DNA of 64,000 bases from Mesostigma viride (taxonomy: Eukaryota; Streptophyta; Mesostigmatophyceae; Mesostigmatales; Mesostigmataceae). Of this stretch, positions 33,846 to 48,800 are shown piece by piece; the first letter of the stretch is position 1; each line of letters opens with the position of its first letter. The notes beneath the pieces were generated by a model. That model made no database searches, was not told where the DNA came from, and saw nothing but the letters and a program-made list of their open reading frames with translations. The translations under genes and the position numbers were made by a program. The stretch is from contig RPFO01000213.1 of NCBI GenBank assembly GCA_009746045.1, positions 8,559,814-8,623,813 on the forward strand, read 5' to 3'.

Positions 33846-36800
33846 GTAAGTGCCTCTGGTATTGTCATGGACAGTGGTAGTAGCATCATTACTTTCTTAT
33901 ACATATGTGCTAGCCTGTTTGTGTCATGTATAATCATTGTGAACAACATGCTTGCTTTCTTTTTGCAGTCAGATGCCCATATTGATGCGTGGTTCCACAA
34001 TGATATCTTTTCCTTTTCATTGTGTGGTGGTTTCTGTTTCGTACTTGGCAGGCACAGGGCTGCACATTGTCCATGGAAGCAGTGCAGCACCCTAGTGTGG
34101 ACATCACAGCGCTCAACCACGGTGTTGCGGTGTTATCGCTTGCCAAGGCATCCTGGCATTGTGCGGAGGCTCGAGGGAAGACATCGACCTATGAGGAGGC
34201 GACTAGCATGGGTAGGTGGAGTGCATCCAGAGTATTTCTGGAAGGTCTCAAATTGTCGGGAAGCAATGAAAAATACTGTGTTAGGTTTCCTTGGTGGCAT
34301 TTGTGGTTGTTTTTAACTGTGGGCGTGTCTTTTGTGTTGGTGCGCTTGTTTATGCAGGCTCCTGTGCCGCTTTTTGGTGTGCGTCCGAGGCACAGTCCTT
34401 GCTCTCGCGTTCGGTGCATCATACGGCGCCGTTTGCCCCGACCGCAGCGGTCGGCGTGGCGTCCCACTCGGTACCCGCGTGCTACACCGCAGCGAGGTTC
34501 TGGCCCGGCACGGCAATCGCGAAAGCAAAGGCGTAGGATGAGGGCTTTGGCTGCTGCCATGTGTTGGTGTGCACGTCCTGTCGGATATGGTGGAGAACCG
34601 GTGTACGATGGCGACTGCGAGATTCCTTTGGCAGGGGAGGACGACTTGTGCGAGGAGGTATGCGGCGCTTGATGCTACTATATTCACATTCTGCAAATGA
34701 TCGTCTGTTCGGCTGATGTGTGGGAATGGCGTTTCTGACCATGGTTGGTGCCTTGCTGCCGTGCATTGGCGTCATTCACAGGGTGGCGATTCCGACGTGG
34801 GAGAACGTGTCGATGTGGAGGGAGATTGGGACGAGAGCTACTGTGTATGTTGCTGCATGTCTGTTTTTTAAATTGAATGTCTGATGCATGTCATTTGCAT
34901 TGTTGGTGTGGTGTTGAGGCACTGATAGTTCCCTTCATGCGTAAACGTTTGTGTATGATAGCTAACGTGTACGGGATCTGTATGCGTGCATTCTGTGTTG
35001 CCACGCCAGGGCGTGTCCTGCCACGAAGGCATGTCTTCACAGCGGCATCGACGCAGGAGGAGGAAGACAAGGGTGGGTGAATAAAGCGTGAGCTGCTAGT
35101 TGCCAGTGTCAACATTTGTGAAGTGGTAGCTGCCAGCGTCAAATGGTGTTATGACCTTGATTGTATTAAACTGAATTTACGTGATGGCTCGGTCCATCTT
35201 TCTTCACGCGTGTGTTTTCTTCGAGCCATGCCCAGGCACCACGTGGATCGGATGCCCAAGCTTCATGCGCATGTGGATCGCAATGTGTAGCAACAACTTC
35301 GACTCAAGGGTCAGGTCCAACCCTCGCTGCGAGTTCACCAGCATCACCGTGCGCCACATCATCCCCACAGCTAGTGGTATCGCCGTATCACACAGCGGCT
35401 TCACCTCCCATGGGCGGCGGGTTGCCACCGTGCGCTATGGCTCGTGGTGGGGACCCTCGGCCTCGGGCGTACTTGTGCGTAGAACAAGCCGACTGCTTAG
35501 TTGGGAATCCATCCGCTTGGGTGGCCTTCGTCCGAGGTAAAATCGACGAGTTGGTGAACGCGGCGCCAGACAAGTTCAGTGACAATATTTATTATGCGGT
35601 GAGTGCAGTGTGACAGAGTCGTGTTCATGGTGACTTTGCTCAGCTTGTGTCCTTCACATATGTGCGCGTGCTGTTACTAACATCGACGGTTGCTTGATGA
35701 TGTGTCTCTGTCTTTGTCTTGCAGATGCTAATGCTGCAGGCAAGGGTGGGTCCTGTCGTGCCTTGGCCAAGGAGTGCTTCGGAAACGCTGTTGGTAGGTT
35801 GTGCTTTGGGTTGATGACTCATCTTCCTGCCTTCCTTTGGTGTGAGTCGTTCGCTTTGTTTCGGATGCTACCGGTTGGCATTCTCAATGCGTGCCAGTTG
35901 TTCTGTTGGCCTTGACGTTCTTGCGCAGGCGGAGGTCGCTGGGTACTGGGCACACGGGTTTGTCCAAGCCGCAACCGCATTGGTTGGCGATCCTCTACAA
36001 TGCATGGCGACTCTGCAGTTTATGATGGGTATACTGCAAGTACGGAAATCGGAGTTTTCGTGGGATGACTACTGCATGGCGGTAAGTTGAGCTGCAGTGA
36101 TGTTTTGGTCCTTATGCGATTGCTTGGTGTTTGATTTTTCTGATGATTAGCTGTTGATAATTTATCGAGATAAGATGATCTGTGGAGTAAGGACGGTGCT
36201 GTTTTACTTCGGAGTCTTACTGAGTGGTGGATGTGCTTCATTATGGTGGTTGCCTTGTGGCAGGTTACTAGCCTCCACGACAATCTGCGGTATTGGGAAA
36301 CGCTGCGCATCCAGATGGAAAGCCAGGGGTGTGACACCATGACAGCGGCCCCGGTGGGTGTGCCTGCGCAACCGTCGGTTAGTACATGGGCAACACCACA
36401 AGCGGATGATCCTGCCCAGGCAGCACAGGCAACAGTACCATCGCAACCACAAATGGGTGCATCACTTCCGACAGTGGTGAGTTTGTTTTGAAGTACCCGT
36501 GTATGTCATTTAAGGTAGGAGGATTTTGGTTCACCTTTGCTAAGGGACCAGTGTGGACCATGGCTAAGGTTTCTTTTTTTTCGAGTGATTCGGTGTCAGT
36601 GCAGGTTTCAAGGAGGAAGTTCCAAAGTGCTTCCTCGTTTCTGGAAGCTGCCCTGGCATGTGATGGGACTGTGGGGGAGCGCTTGGTGACGGTCGAGCAT
36701 TACCTGCGGATAGTGGAGGGACGACGCGACGTGCTCTATGCTGCGGACTATGAACCTGCGGTGAGTGATGTGAACCGTGCAAATGATTCATCTGTAACTG

Positions 36801-39800
36801 GTTGCTTTTCTTATTGGATTGTCAGGTTGTCGCTTTCTACGTAATGTGTAATATATTACGTAATGTGAAATATATATGATTTGTACGGTTTGTGCGGTGG
36901 TTACCTGCAGGTCGCACAGCTGAAGGAGCTGTTGCGGTATTGGATGGAGAGGAGTGGAGGTCAGGTGGCAGAAACTGCACAAGGAGACGTCCAGGTGCTG
37001 CAACAGACTGTACCAACACAAGTGGGGGTGGCTGCGTGTGTGACACCGATGGCCATGCCTGCACATGGGACAGTGGCATTGAAGCCAGGGCCAGTGGTAC
37101 ACGAAGCAGAAACGGGTGCGACGACGGTGAGTTTGTGTTTTAGCGTTGCTAAGGTTTTTTATGTAAAGCTCTCTAACTGGATCTGAGTCCATCTTGGTGG
37201 CAGGTCGTTGAAGTATTGGATTTAGAGCAGCCTCCTGACTTTGCTGTGTTGTTATGTTTTAATGGTTGGCCTGCAGGTGGATGTGCGCCGATTTACAACG
37301 GCGTCAGAGTTTGCGGATGCGGCTTTCACCGGCGCTGCGAATGTCTGGGAACGGCTGGCACGCATCCAGTATCTCTTGAATGCGTTGGAACAGGAGAAAC
37401 ACAGATTTTCCGCCAAGTGTGTTGATGCAGCAGTAAGTGACTGCGTCTGTGTCTCGCTTTGATCTTGCTTTGTTGTTGTTTTCATGGATGCATGCAGTGG
37501 GTACCCTTTGGATACAAGTGAGTCTATGCTAATAAAAGTTTCTTGGTGTGGGCGGGTGTTGCTTTCCTGGGTACAGACGAAAAGGCTGAAGGATGCACTG
37601 CGCAACTGGAAACAGAAATGGTCAAGTTTGGCTGAGGAACAAAAGCAGCGCTTACAGTATGGATGTGCGGCGACCACACCAGCTGGCAAGGTGCCTCTGC
37701 ATGTGCGGCCAGCTGTGGTGGCGGAACAAGGGCTGCCACATGCGCGTGTGAGCCCAGCAGCTGCTGCAGCACAAGGGGGCACGCCGGCATGCGTGAGCGG
37801 TGTTCAGGTTAGTTGTGCTGGCACTGTGTCCTGTTGCATATAGTGCGCTGTGTGCTTTCTCGAGTGATTAAGTTTCATCAGTATGCTGTGTAGGATTTTG
37901 TGACATTTAAAAGAAGCTAACCACACACTAGCTCGGCACATGGAACTCAAATGTTGCGGTCTAACTTTGACAAGTGTCCCTTTTGCTCCGTTGTGTATCG
38001 ATGCAGGACGGGGACACACGGCCTTTCAAAATGGCGGTTGACTTTGTGACGTTTGCAAAAAGCTTCTCTCGTAGTAGGGAGATGTCGGTGGAAGAGAAGA
38101 TCGCCCGGCTCGAGTCGCTGTTGGAACAAGCACAGCAGTGGAATTTGCATAAAACTGATCCCGAAACGACCATACAACGAGACATGGCGGTAAGCTGTCA
38201 TTAACACATCTTGTTTAGTTCTGGGATACTCGAGTCTCGAATGGCACTTTTCTTTTATTTTTTGTGTTTGATCCTGCTGTCTTTGACAGTTGCTTTACTT
38301 TGTGTGCAGATGACAACGATGCAATGAATTTTCTGTTTATCTGGGCTTCATTGCAGGTGAGGACACTGCAGAAGATGGTGGACCGTCGACAGGGGCGTCA
38401 ATCTTCGGTGCGTGGGAGACAAAAAGGGAATGCTGAGAGCAACGTGTGGTCTTTATATTTGGCGTTTCTGCACAAGCTAGCAACGTTTATTGTATTAAAC
38501 TTACTTGATTTTTCATAAATGGGCGGTCACGTGATTTTGCAGGATGGTGTGTGCGAACCCGGTGCGACGTTGGCCTATGTGCGTGCGGCGGAGGCCTTTT
38601 GTTGTGGCGACGTACACTCGGTTGAGGAACAGATCGAGTACCTGAAGTCATTAGTGAACGAGATTCGACGTCGGGATGATTTCACTGACGAGCAACGTCG
38701 GACCCTGGTGAGTTCTTAATCCATCTTCTGTGCACTCAATCGAAAAGCAGATCGAGTACTTGCAGGAGTTGGTGAACGAAGTGCGACGCCGGGATGATTT
38801 TACGCATCAGCAACGTCAAACCTTCGTGAGCTCTTTATCCATGTTAGGTACCTGTCAATTTGCGTTTGCTATTTTGGTATGATTGCTGCTGCTGCTACTG
38901 CTGTGTAATAATCCCCAGTATTTTTGGGCACTTTGTGCATGCCACATTTTATCGCAGGGAAAAACTCTGCTGGACATGATCAATGCAAGGGTTCAACCTC
39001 CATGTCCCAGCACAGCGGTAAGCATAGGTATTGGTGTTTTGTGGTTTAGGGTTGCTGGTATGGGATGATGATACACGGATTGTTATTATCATTGGTTGTA
39101 CTCTGCATACCATGTTATACAGCCATGTCACAATGGTGGAATTTTGTGCACATTTGTGCGGCGGATGGGACGCTTGGTGTCTGCGCTGTGTGACATTGGT
39201 GACGACTAGGATCTGTCTACCTCGCATGTTTTTTGTCCTGCGGAATGCGCAGGATGCTACTTGCTGCTGATACCATTTTATGCAGTCATATCACTGTGGC
39301 GCACATTTGTTCCTGCAGTGTTTAGTGACGGCGACCTCACATTCTTTTTGTCATGTCACATGCGCAGGATGCTGCTGGTGTGCAAGCACAGGGCGATGCG
39401 GGGCGGCGTGATGCTGTTGTCAACCAGTTGAATGCGCAGCGAAGGCGGAAGAGTGACAGTCGTGTGAGACAAAAGAAGAAGAGGATCGCGAGCGATGCAC
39501 ATCACACGCGAGGCAAGAAGGATGCGAGGATGGACGACAATGACGCTGATGACAGTGAGGGGGCTGATGCCGACAGCGATGCGAGGATGGACGACAATGA
39601 CGCTGATGACAGCGAGGGGGCTGGTGGCGACAGCGATGCGAGGACGGACAGCGACGACACCGACGACAACGTGGGGAGCACCGGCGACGGGGAGCGCATC
39701 GATCCGGTTGAGGCAGGCAGCCCGGGCTTGTCATCACCTGGCAGTGATGGGAAGCGAGCTGTTGACGATGTGGCGCCTGTGACCGAGGAGACGCAACGGC

Positions 39801-42800
39801 AGAAGAACAAGAGGGTGAGTTTTTCTGACGTTATGTCACTGGTGTGCCATAAATTAGATTGCACTTGGTTTGGTATTGGGGTGATGGGCAGGGCATCGCC
39901 AAGTGTTCCCATCAACGGCACTGCCGTGTGCGGTTGAGAAGATCCACACCATAATCGCATTTATATTACACAGTATTCATTCCATTGCATTTTTCGTACT
40001 GTTTTGGTCCTTACCGATGCAGGAAAACGACGAGATGAAGAAGTTCGGCATGACGCTCGCGGAGGTGCGGCGGCTCTCGCGCTGCCTGGACACTGGCGAC
40101 TATGCTGGCTTCGGAATGCGGCCGTTCAAGCTGCGACCGCTGACCGACGACCCGAGCGCCGCGCATCCGTACTCACTCGATGAGCACCGCGAACGCAACA
40201 AGTGCCCGAAGTGCCACACGCCCATGTTCAAGGAGGAGGAGCCCAAGGGTAGCCGCTGCTGCTCGAAAGGCAAGGCAAAGGTGTTGGAGCCGAACCTGAA
40301 TCTCATCATCGAGAAGCGCAGGCGGCGGGAGCGGCTGCTGGCTGAGGCGAACGCGGATGAACGCGAGCTCGCGCGCAACGAGCTGACCCACCAGGAAGAG
40401 ATGCTGTGGCAGATCCACTGCAACCCGACGAACGTGGCGCTGTGGATCAGGTACGGTGTTGGCACAAGCACTGCTCTTAATTACTACGTGTCTGTGTGTA
40501 TTGACGCATGGACTGTGCGGGCATGTCATGCGCCCTTATAGTGCATGAGCTATGCTCAAATTTTCTTCACCACCCTTGTAGTGCGGAAGCTATGCTGAAA
40601 TTTTTTCACCATGTTTGGTGCGGAAGCTATGCTGAAATTTTTTCACCATGTTTGGTGCGGAAAAGTTTTTTCACCACGCTTGAGGCTTGACCTACGAGCC
40701 TTGGGGCATGGGATGCGGCAAACAGGCGGGCAGGCAGCCAGCCACATCCACATGATTAGGGGCCAGACAGCAATCAGGGGCACCGCGGGCCCACTTATGC
40801 ATGCCAGCCACACCCCTCACCAACGTACGCATGCCAGCCACCCCCGACACCCACGCACGCATGCCAGCCACCCCACGAACCCACGCACGCATGCCAGCCA
40901 CCCCCTAAACCCACGCATGCAGGGCAGCTCCCCACCACAGCCACGCATGCATGCCAGCGCCCCCCCACACCCACGCACGCATGCCAGCCCCCCCCCAAAC
41001 GCTTGTGGTGCGGAAGCTATGCTGAATTTTTTTTCACCAGCCTAGGCTGAAGTGCGTTGTGCCTTGTATTGCACCCTGACACATCGTCCCCGCCGATGTA
41101 TTTGTGAACATGCATCAGGTATGGGCGGATGATCAACCAATTTTTCGCAGTGGCACGCATCGTTGCGAGCGGGCGCATCGGGGATTCAGTCAAGAACAAG
41201 GGGGCGTGCGTGCTCGAGCTGCACGGCCAGACCGTCGAGCGCATCAAGCCGATCATCCGGGACGGCGTGCACGTCAACAACGACTTCTTCTTCTTGCTGG
41301 ACAAGCCGGGAAAGGACGAGGCGCAGGAGGACGTGTTGAAACGGTGAGGGGCACGGCAGTTGGTGGTTTTAGCGAGTGCGCGTTGTGATGTGTGATGGGG
41401 TGATTCTTTGGCGTGAGGTGGCGCACACGATGGCTGACGGTGTCTGTGAGTGCGGATGCGCGTACCTTTGTGGCTTCCTGCTCCGCAGCTGCGAGGTGAA
41501 AGAGCGAGACCCCAACCTGCGCAAGCTGCTGGACCTTCTAGAGGAGTACCTGCTCACCTACAACCCGTTGCTGCAGCAGTTTGCCCGGCAAGCGACCGAG
41601 GAGCTGGAGCAGCGGCAGGCGTCCGTAGAGGTGGCGGGACAGTTCTCGCCGGAGGTGCACGCGCCGGAGATCTTCCTGCTGCCCAGGTGGGTGGGACATG
41701 GGTACGGGCCCCACCCTTGACTGCGTTTGTCGCTAGCGACGGTGCACTGCTGCATGCATTAGGGATCAGCCGCGTTCCTCCCATAAACCCACGCATGCAT
41801 GGCACTCCCCCCACACACCCACGAATGCATGGCAGCCCGCCCCGCCCCACATGCATGCATGGCAGCTCCCCCCCACGCACGCACGCATGCCAGCAAGTGT
41901 GTGTACCTTTGTCATGTTGTAAAGAGCTATCATTGGAATGGTAATCCTCCCACCCACGCAAGCATGCCAGCCCGCCCCCCCCCCCACGCACGCATGAAAG
42001 CACCCCCACGAACCCACTCACGCATGCCAGCCCCCCCCGACACCCACGCACGCATGCCAGCCCTCCCATAAATCCCCCCACATGCACGCATGCATGCCAG
42101 CCACCCCACGAACCCAGGCACGCATGCCAGCCCCCCCCTAAACCCACGCATGAATGGCAGCTCCCCACCACATGCACGCATGCATGCCAGCCATCCCACA
42201 AACCCACGCATGCATGCTAGCCACCCCCACACACCCACGCATGCATGCCAGCCCCCCTGCAAACCCACACACGCATGCCAGCCCCCCCCCACGTGCACGC
42301 ATGCATGGCAGCCCCCCCACAAACCCACTTATGCATGCCGGCCACCCCCCTCACCAACGTACGCATGCTAGCCACCCCCCACACCCACGCACGCATGGAA
42401 GCACCCCCAAGAACCCACGCACGCATGCCAGCCCCCCCCGACACCCACGCACGCATGGCAGCCCTCCCATAAACCCACACACGCATGCCAGCCCCCCCCC
42501 ACATGCACGCATGCATGCCAGCCACCCCGCACATGCACGCATGCATGCCAGCCACCCGACAAACCCACCCACGCATGCTAGCCACCCCCACACCGCCCTT
42601 ACTTATGTTACGGGAGCTATAGCGAAATTTTATTCTCCGCCCTTATGGCGTGGGAGTTATGTTCTTCACCGGCCTTACTTATGTTGCGGGAGCTAGGGCA
42701 AAATTTTCTTATCCGCCCTTATAGCGCGGGAGCTATGCCAAAATTTTCTACACTGCCCTTACTTATGTTGCGGAAGCTATGGCTAAATTTTCTGGTTGCA

Positions 42801-45800
42801 CCCTCGCGTTGATCATGTCCAACACAGTTTTTCCCTGCGATAAAATGTGGCATCCACGACGTTCCCAAATTGATGGGATTATTACACAGCCCTTGCGGGA
42901 GCTATCGCAAAATTTTCTTCTCCGCCCTTATGGCGCCGGAGCTATGCTAAATTTTTCTTCACCGGCCTTACTTATGTTGCGGGAGATATGGCAAAATTTT
43001 CTTCTCTGCCCTTATGGCGCGGGAGCTATGCTAAAACTTTCTTCACTGCCCTTGCGGCGCGGGAGCTATGCTAAAATGTTCTGCACCACCCTTGTGGCGC
43101 GGGAGCTATGCCAAAATTTTATGCACCACCCTTGTGGCGCGGGAGCTATGACAAAATTTTCTGCACCACCCTTGTGGAGCGGGAGCTATGCCAAAATTTT
43201 CTGCCCCACCTTTGTGGCGCGGGAGCTATGCCAAAATTTTCTGCACCACCCTTGTGGCGCGAAAGCTGTGCCAAAAATTTTCTGCCCCCCCCAAAGCCGC
43301 GCACGCATGCCAGCCAACCCCACACCCACGCACGGAGATATGGCAAAATTTTCTTCTCTGCCCTTATGGCGCGGGAGCTATGCTAAAACTTTCTTCACTG
43401 CCCTTGCGGCGCGGGAGCTATGCTAAAATGTTCTGCACCACCCTTGTGGCGCGGGAGCTATGCCAAAATTTTATGCACCACCCTTGTGGCGCGGGAGCTA
43501 TGACAAAATTTTCTGCACCACCCTTGTGGAGCGGGAGCTATGCCAAAATTTTCTGCCCCTATCGCAAAATTTTCTTCTCCGCCCTTATGGCGCCGGAGCT
43601 ATGCTAAATTTTTCTTCACCGGCCTTACTTATGTTGCGGGAGATATGGCAAAATTTTCTTCTCTGCCCTTATGGCGCGGGAGCTATGATAAAACTTTCTT
43701 CACTGCCCTTGCGGCGCGGGAGCTATGCTAAAATGTTCTGCACCACCCTTGTGGCGCGGGAGCTATGCCAAAATTTTATGCACCACCCTTGTGGCGCGGG
43801 AGCTATGACAAAATTTTCTGCACCACCCTTGTGGAGCGGGAGCTATGCCAAAATTTTCTGCCCCACCTTTGTGGCGCGGGAGCTATGCCAAAATTTTCTG
43901 CACCACCCTTGTGGCGCGAAAGCTGTGCCAAAAATTTTCTGCCCCCCCCAAAGCCGCGCACGCATGCCAGCCAACCCCACACCCACGCACGGAGATATGG
44001 CAAAATTTTCTTCTCTGCCCTTATGGCGCGGGAGCTATGCTAAAACTTTCTTCACTGCCCTTGCGGCGCGGGAGCTATGCTAAAATGTTCTGCACCACCC
44101 TTGTGGCGCGGGAGCTATGCCAAAATTTTATGCACCACCCTTGTGGCGCGGGAGCTATGACAAAATTTTCTGCACCACCCTTGTGGAGCGGGAGCTATGC
44201 CAAAATTTTCTGCCCCACCCTTGTGGCGCGGGAGCTATGCCAAAATTTTCTGCACCACCCTTGTGGCGCGAAAGCTGTGCCAAAAATTTTCTGCCCCCCC
44301 AAAGCCGCGCACGCATGCCAGCCAACCCCACACCCACGCACGGATGTCAGCCCCCCCCCACACCCACGCATGCATGCCAGCCCCCCCGCAAACCCACACA
44401 CGCATGCCAGCCCCCCCCCACATGCACGCATGCATGGCAGCCCCCCCACAAACCCACTTATGCATGCCAGCCACCCCCGTCACCAACGTATGCATGCGGC
44501 CTCCCCCCCACACCCACACACGCATGCCAGCCCGCCAACTCCCCAGTGGTGCACCACCCTTGTGGCGCGAAAGCTATGCCAAAACTTTCTTCACTGCCCT
44601 TGTGGCGCGTAAGCTATGCCAAAGTTTTCTTCGCGACCCTTGTGGAGCGGGAGCTATGCCAAAATTTTCTGCCCCACCCTTGTGGCGCGGGAGCTATGTC
44701 AAAATTTTCTGCACCACCCTTGTGGCGCGAAAGCTATGCCAAAAATTTTCTGCACCACCCTTGTGGCGCGGGAGCTATGCCAAAATTTTCTGCACCACCC
44801 TTGGGGCGTGTAAGCTATGCCAAAACTTTCTTCACTGCCCTTGTAGCGCGGAAGCTCTGCCAAAATTTTCTGCGCTACCCTTGTGGCGCGGGAGCTATGC
44901 CAAAATTTTCTTCGCTACCCTTGTGGCGCGGGAGCTATGCCAAAACTTTTTTCACTGCCCTTGTGGCGCGAAAGCTATGCCAAAATTTTCCCGCGGCGCG
45001 GCGCGGTCATGCCAACATTTGTGTGGCACGAGGCACGCGATTGGCTGATGTTTGCTCGAGGAAAATTGGGGTGTGTGGGTGGGGATCGCGTTTGCGTGGG
45101 CGCGTGCTCGCGTGCAGCGGACAAAGGAACGCGCAGCCGGGCCACTTTCGTGTTGATGTAGTGGAACGTGGGCCGGAGGGCCAGCGTATCACGAAAGAGC
45201 TGCCGCTGGGGAGCAAGGACTACATGGCGCTGGCTTTCCCGGCCATCCATTCGGAGGGCAAGGGGGGCTGGTCGTACAGCTACGATGGGAAGAGCAAGCG
45301 CAAGCAGGAGGTCAAGCTGCAGGAGGAGATCAAGTGCCGGCTGTTCTCCGAGTGGCGGCTCAAGAACAAGGGCGCTTTCGGGCAGCTGTACCCGCTGCAC
45401 GGGAACTCTGCCAAGGAGGACCAGACGATCACCTTCCTGCGGGGGAAGCAGCGTGAGAAGCACCAGAGGCGGTTGGCGACGTGGGCCGAGCTGAACGACA
45501 ACCTCAAGGTATTGGACGACCTGAAGATGATGGGGGTGTACAGCGAGAAGGACTGGAGGAAGTTCACCAAGGCGAACGCCAAGGACCTGCCGGATGAGCT
45601 GCGCTCGGGGCTCACCATGCAGCTGCCGTCCGGCTCAGGGATGGCCAACCGCTTCGTGCTGCACAACATCCAGAACAACATCGCTGCCATCGCCGAGGAC
45701 GGGGCCCCCTCGGTGTTCGCCACGTTCACGTGCAATCCGATGTGGCCAGAAATCCAGGATAACCTGCCGCCGGGAACCGACGTGTACCAACACCCCGAGT

Positions 45801-48800
45801 TTGCCAACCGCTCGTTCCACATCCGGCTGGCCGCGTTCATCAAGGGCATCGAGGACGGCGTGATGGGGGCCAAGCCGCTGTACTTGATCTATGTGATCGA
45901 GTACCAGACGCGCGGGCTGCCCCACGCGCACGTCATATTCCGGCTCCCCGAGCCCTTCCACCCGACCACCGCCAACGGGCGCATCGACGAGCTCGCGTGG
46001 GCGGAGCTGCCGCCAGAGGACGTCGCGGCGGGGCGTCTGCGCGAGCTCGTGCTCCAGCACATGGTCCACAACCACACCGCTGGCGCCAAGTGCATGAAGA
46101 ACCGGCGGCACGAGGTGCCGATGCCCCCGCGGAAAGCGCTGCGCGCGGCGGACGTCGCGGCCGCGCGCGACTCGTTCGACCTCGACTCGGCCTCCTCGTC
46201 CTCAGACGACGAGCCGTTCACCCCGTGGCAGCCGCGCACGTACAAGTGCGCCAAGCGCTTCCCCGAGCCCTACGCCAAGCGCACGTTCGAAGACGTGCGG
46301 GGCTTCATCCACCCGCGGAGACGGCACACGTGCAGGCTGAACCAGTGGATCGTCCCGTACAACGCCTGGGCCACGTTGCGGTTCGAGGCCCACATCAACT
46401 TTGTGGTGACCTCGCACACGCACGTCGTCTTCTACCTGAACAAATATATAAACAAGGGGCAGGAGTACGCGGAGATCAAGCTGGGCGAGTGCGACGAGGC
46501 CGACGAGTACCTGCGGGGGCGCCGGGTGAGTGGCTGAAGGCATGCACGTGGGTGCTTGTGTGCAAAGGGGAGGGAGTAGAGCGTGTGGAGCTTCCTTTTT
46601 TCCTTGCGGCGTGTTTTTCTCGTGATTGCGCTCCCGTTTACTCCGTTGCTGACATTTACGCGCCCACGTCTTCTATGGGCATGTCTCTATGTGTGCGTGC
46701 GCGATGGCGGCAGGTGAGCGGCACGCAGGCGGACTGGGTCGGCCGCGGCTTCCACGAGCGGGCGATGCGCCCCGGCTGCGAGATGCTGCCGGTGCACCTG
46801 GACGGGCAGCACAAGATCACCTACAAGGAGGGATGCAAGTGGTCGCTGGAGAACGCGGTGGAGCAGAAGCAAGACACGCCGCTGACGATGTACTTTGATC
46901 GGCCCGGGGACGAGGACGTGCCCGGGATGAACGCGCTCAAGTACTCCGACTTCCACAAGAAGTTCGTCATGCGCAAGTTCATGGGAGACAAGCGAACCTC
47001 CACCGTATCGGTGAGGGCGCTGCCACTGCCTATCGTCAGGGGTGGGCCACGATGATGGACTAGTGCAGGGCATGCCTCCTCGTTTGCATATTTTAGGACC
47101 CTGGCCCGTCTCTAACGGTGGGCACGTGCTCGCGCGCGCAAGGGACCATGGCACCCCTGGCCATGTCCACCCCCCCAAACGATGGACCTGCGAGCCCCCA
47201 CTTTGCACACATGATGGACTAGTGTGGGGCATGCCTCTTCCCAAATTTCAGCCCAATCCAAGCTCGTTTGCATATTTTAGGACCCTGGCCCACCTCTAAG
47301 GGTGGGCACGTGCTAGCGCGCTCTAGGGACCATGGCACCCCCTGGCAATGCCGACCCCCCCAAACGATGGACCTGCGAGCCCCCACTTTGCCCACATGAT
47401 GGACTAGTGTAGGGCATGCCTCCTCCCAAGTTTCAGCCCAATCCAAGCTCGTCTGCATATTTTAGGACCCTGGCCCACCTCTAAGGGTGGGCATGTGCTC
47501 GCGCGCGCTAGGCACCATGGCACCCCCTGGCAATGCCACCCCCCCAAACGATGGACCTGCGAGCCCCCACTTTGCACACATGATGGACTAGTGTGGGGCA
47601 TGCCTCCTCCCAAGTTTCAGCCCCATCCAACCTCGTTTGCATGTTCTAGGACCCTGGCCCAGCTGTAAGGGTGGGCACGTGCTAGCGTGCACTAGGGACC
47701 ATGGCACCCCCTGGCAATGCCACCCCCCCAAATGATGGACCTGCGAGCCCCCAGTTTGCCCACATTATGGACTAGTATGGGGGAAGCCTCCTCCCAAGTT
47801 TCAGCCCAATCCAAGCTCGTTTGCATATGTTAGGACCCTGGCCCACCCCTAACGGTGGGCACGTGCTCGCGCGCGTAAGGGACCATGGCACCCCCTGGCC
47901 ATGTCCACCCCCCCAAACGATGGACCTGCGAGCCCCCACTTTGCACACATGATGGACTAGTGTGGGGCATGCCTCCTCTCAAGTTTCAGCCCAATCCGAG
48001 CTCGTTTGGATACTTTAGGACCCTGGCCCACCTCTAAGGGTGGGCACGTGCTCGCGCGCGCTAGGGACCATGGCACCCCCTGGCAATGCCACCCCCCCCA
48101 AACGATGGACCTGCGAGCCCCCACTTTGCACACATTATGGACTAGTGTGGGGCATGCCTCCTCCCAAGTTTCAACCCAATCCAAGCTCGTTTGCATATTT
48201 TAGGACCCTGGCCCACCTCTAACGGTGGGCACGTGCTGTCGGCGCGCAAGGGACCATGGCACCCCCTGGCCATGTCCACCCCCCCAAACGATGGACCTGC
48301 GAGCCCCCACTTTGCACACATGATGGACTACTGTGGGGCATGCCTCCTCCAAGTTTCAGCCCAATCCAAGCTCGTTTGCATATTTTAGGACCCTGGCCCA
48401 CCCCTAACGGTGGGCACGTGCTGCGCGCGCTAGGGACCATCGCACCGCCTGGCCATGTCCACCCCCCCAAACGATGGACCTGCGAGCCCCCACTTTGCAC
48501 ACATGATGGACTAGTGTGGGGCATGCCTCCTCCCAAGTTTCAGCCCAATCCAAGCTCGTTTGCATATTTTAGGACCCTGGCCCACCCCTAACGGTGGGCA
48601 CGTGCTAGCGCGCGCTAGGGACCATGGCACCCCCTGGCCATGTCCACCCCCCCAAACGATGGACCTGCGAGCCCTCACTTTGCACACATGATGGACTACT
48701 GTGGGGCATGCCTCCTCCCAAGTTTCAGGCCAATCCGAGCTCGTTTGCATGCTTTAGGACCATGGCCCACCCCTAACGGTAGGCAGCCTTCCCCCACACT

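Noticed and set aside
41554-42591. Trp/Gly/Met-rich minus-strand and Pro/His-rich plus-strand frames
   Set aside because: Translations of a minisatellite whose unit keeps frames open on both strands.
40795-45000. CRISPR array
   Set aside because: Repeats are contiguous minisatellite units without unique spacers, and the context is eukaryotic nuclear DNA with spliced genes.
44117-45117. Plus-strand frame extending upstream of the Rep exon through the minisatellite
   Set aside because: The peptide just repeats the 41-bp DNA unit; a good acceptor (CGTGCAG) at 45111-45117 starts the true exon in the phase left by exon 24.
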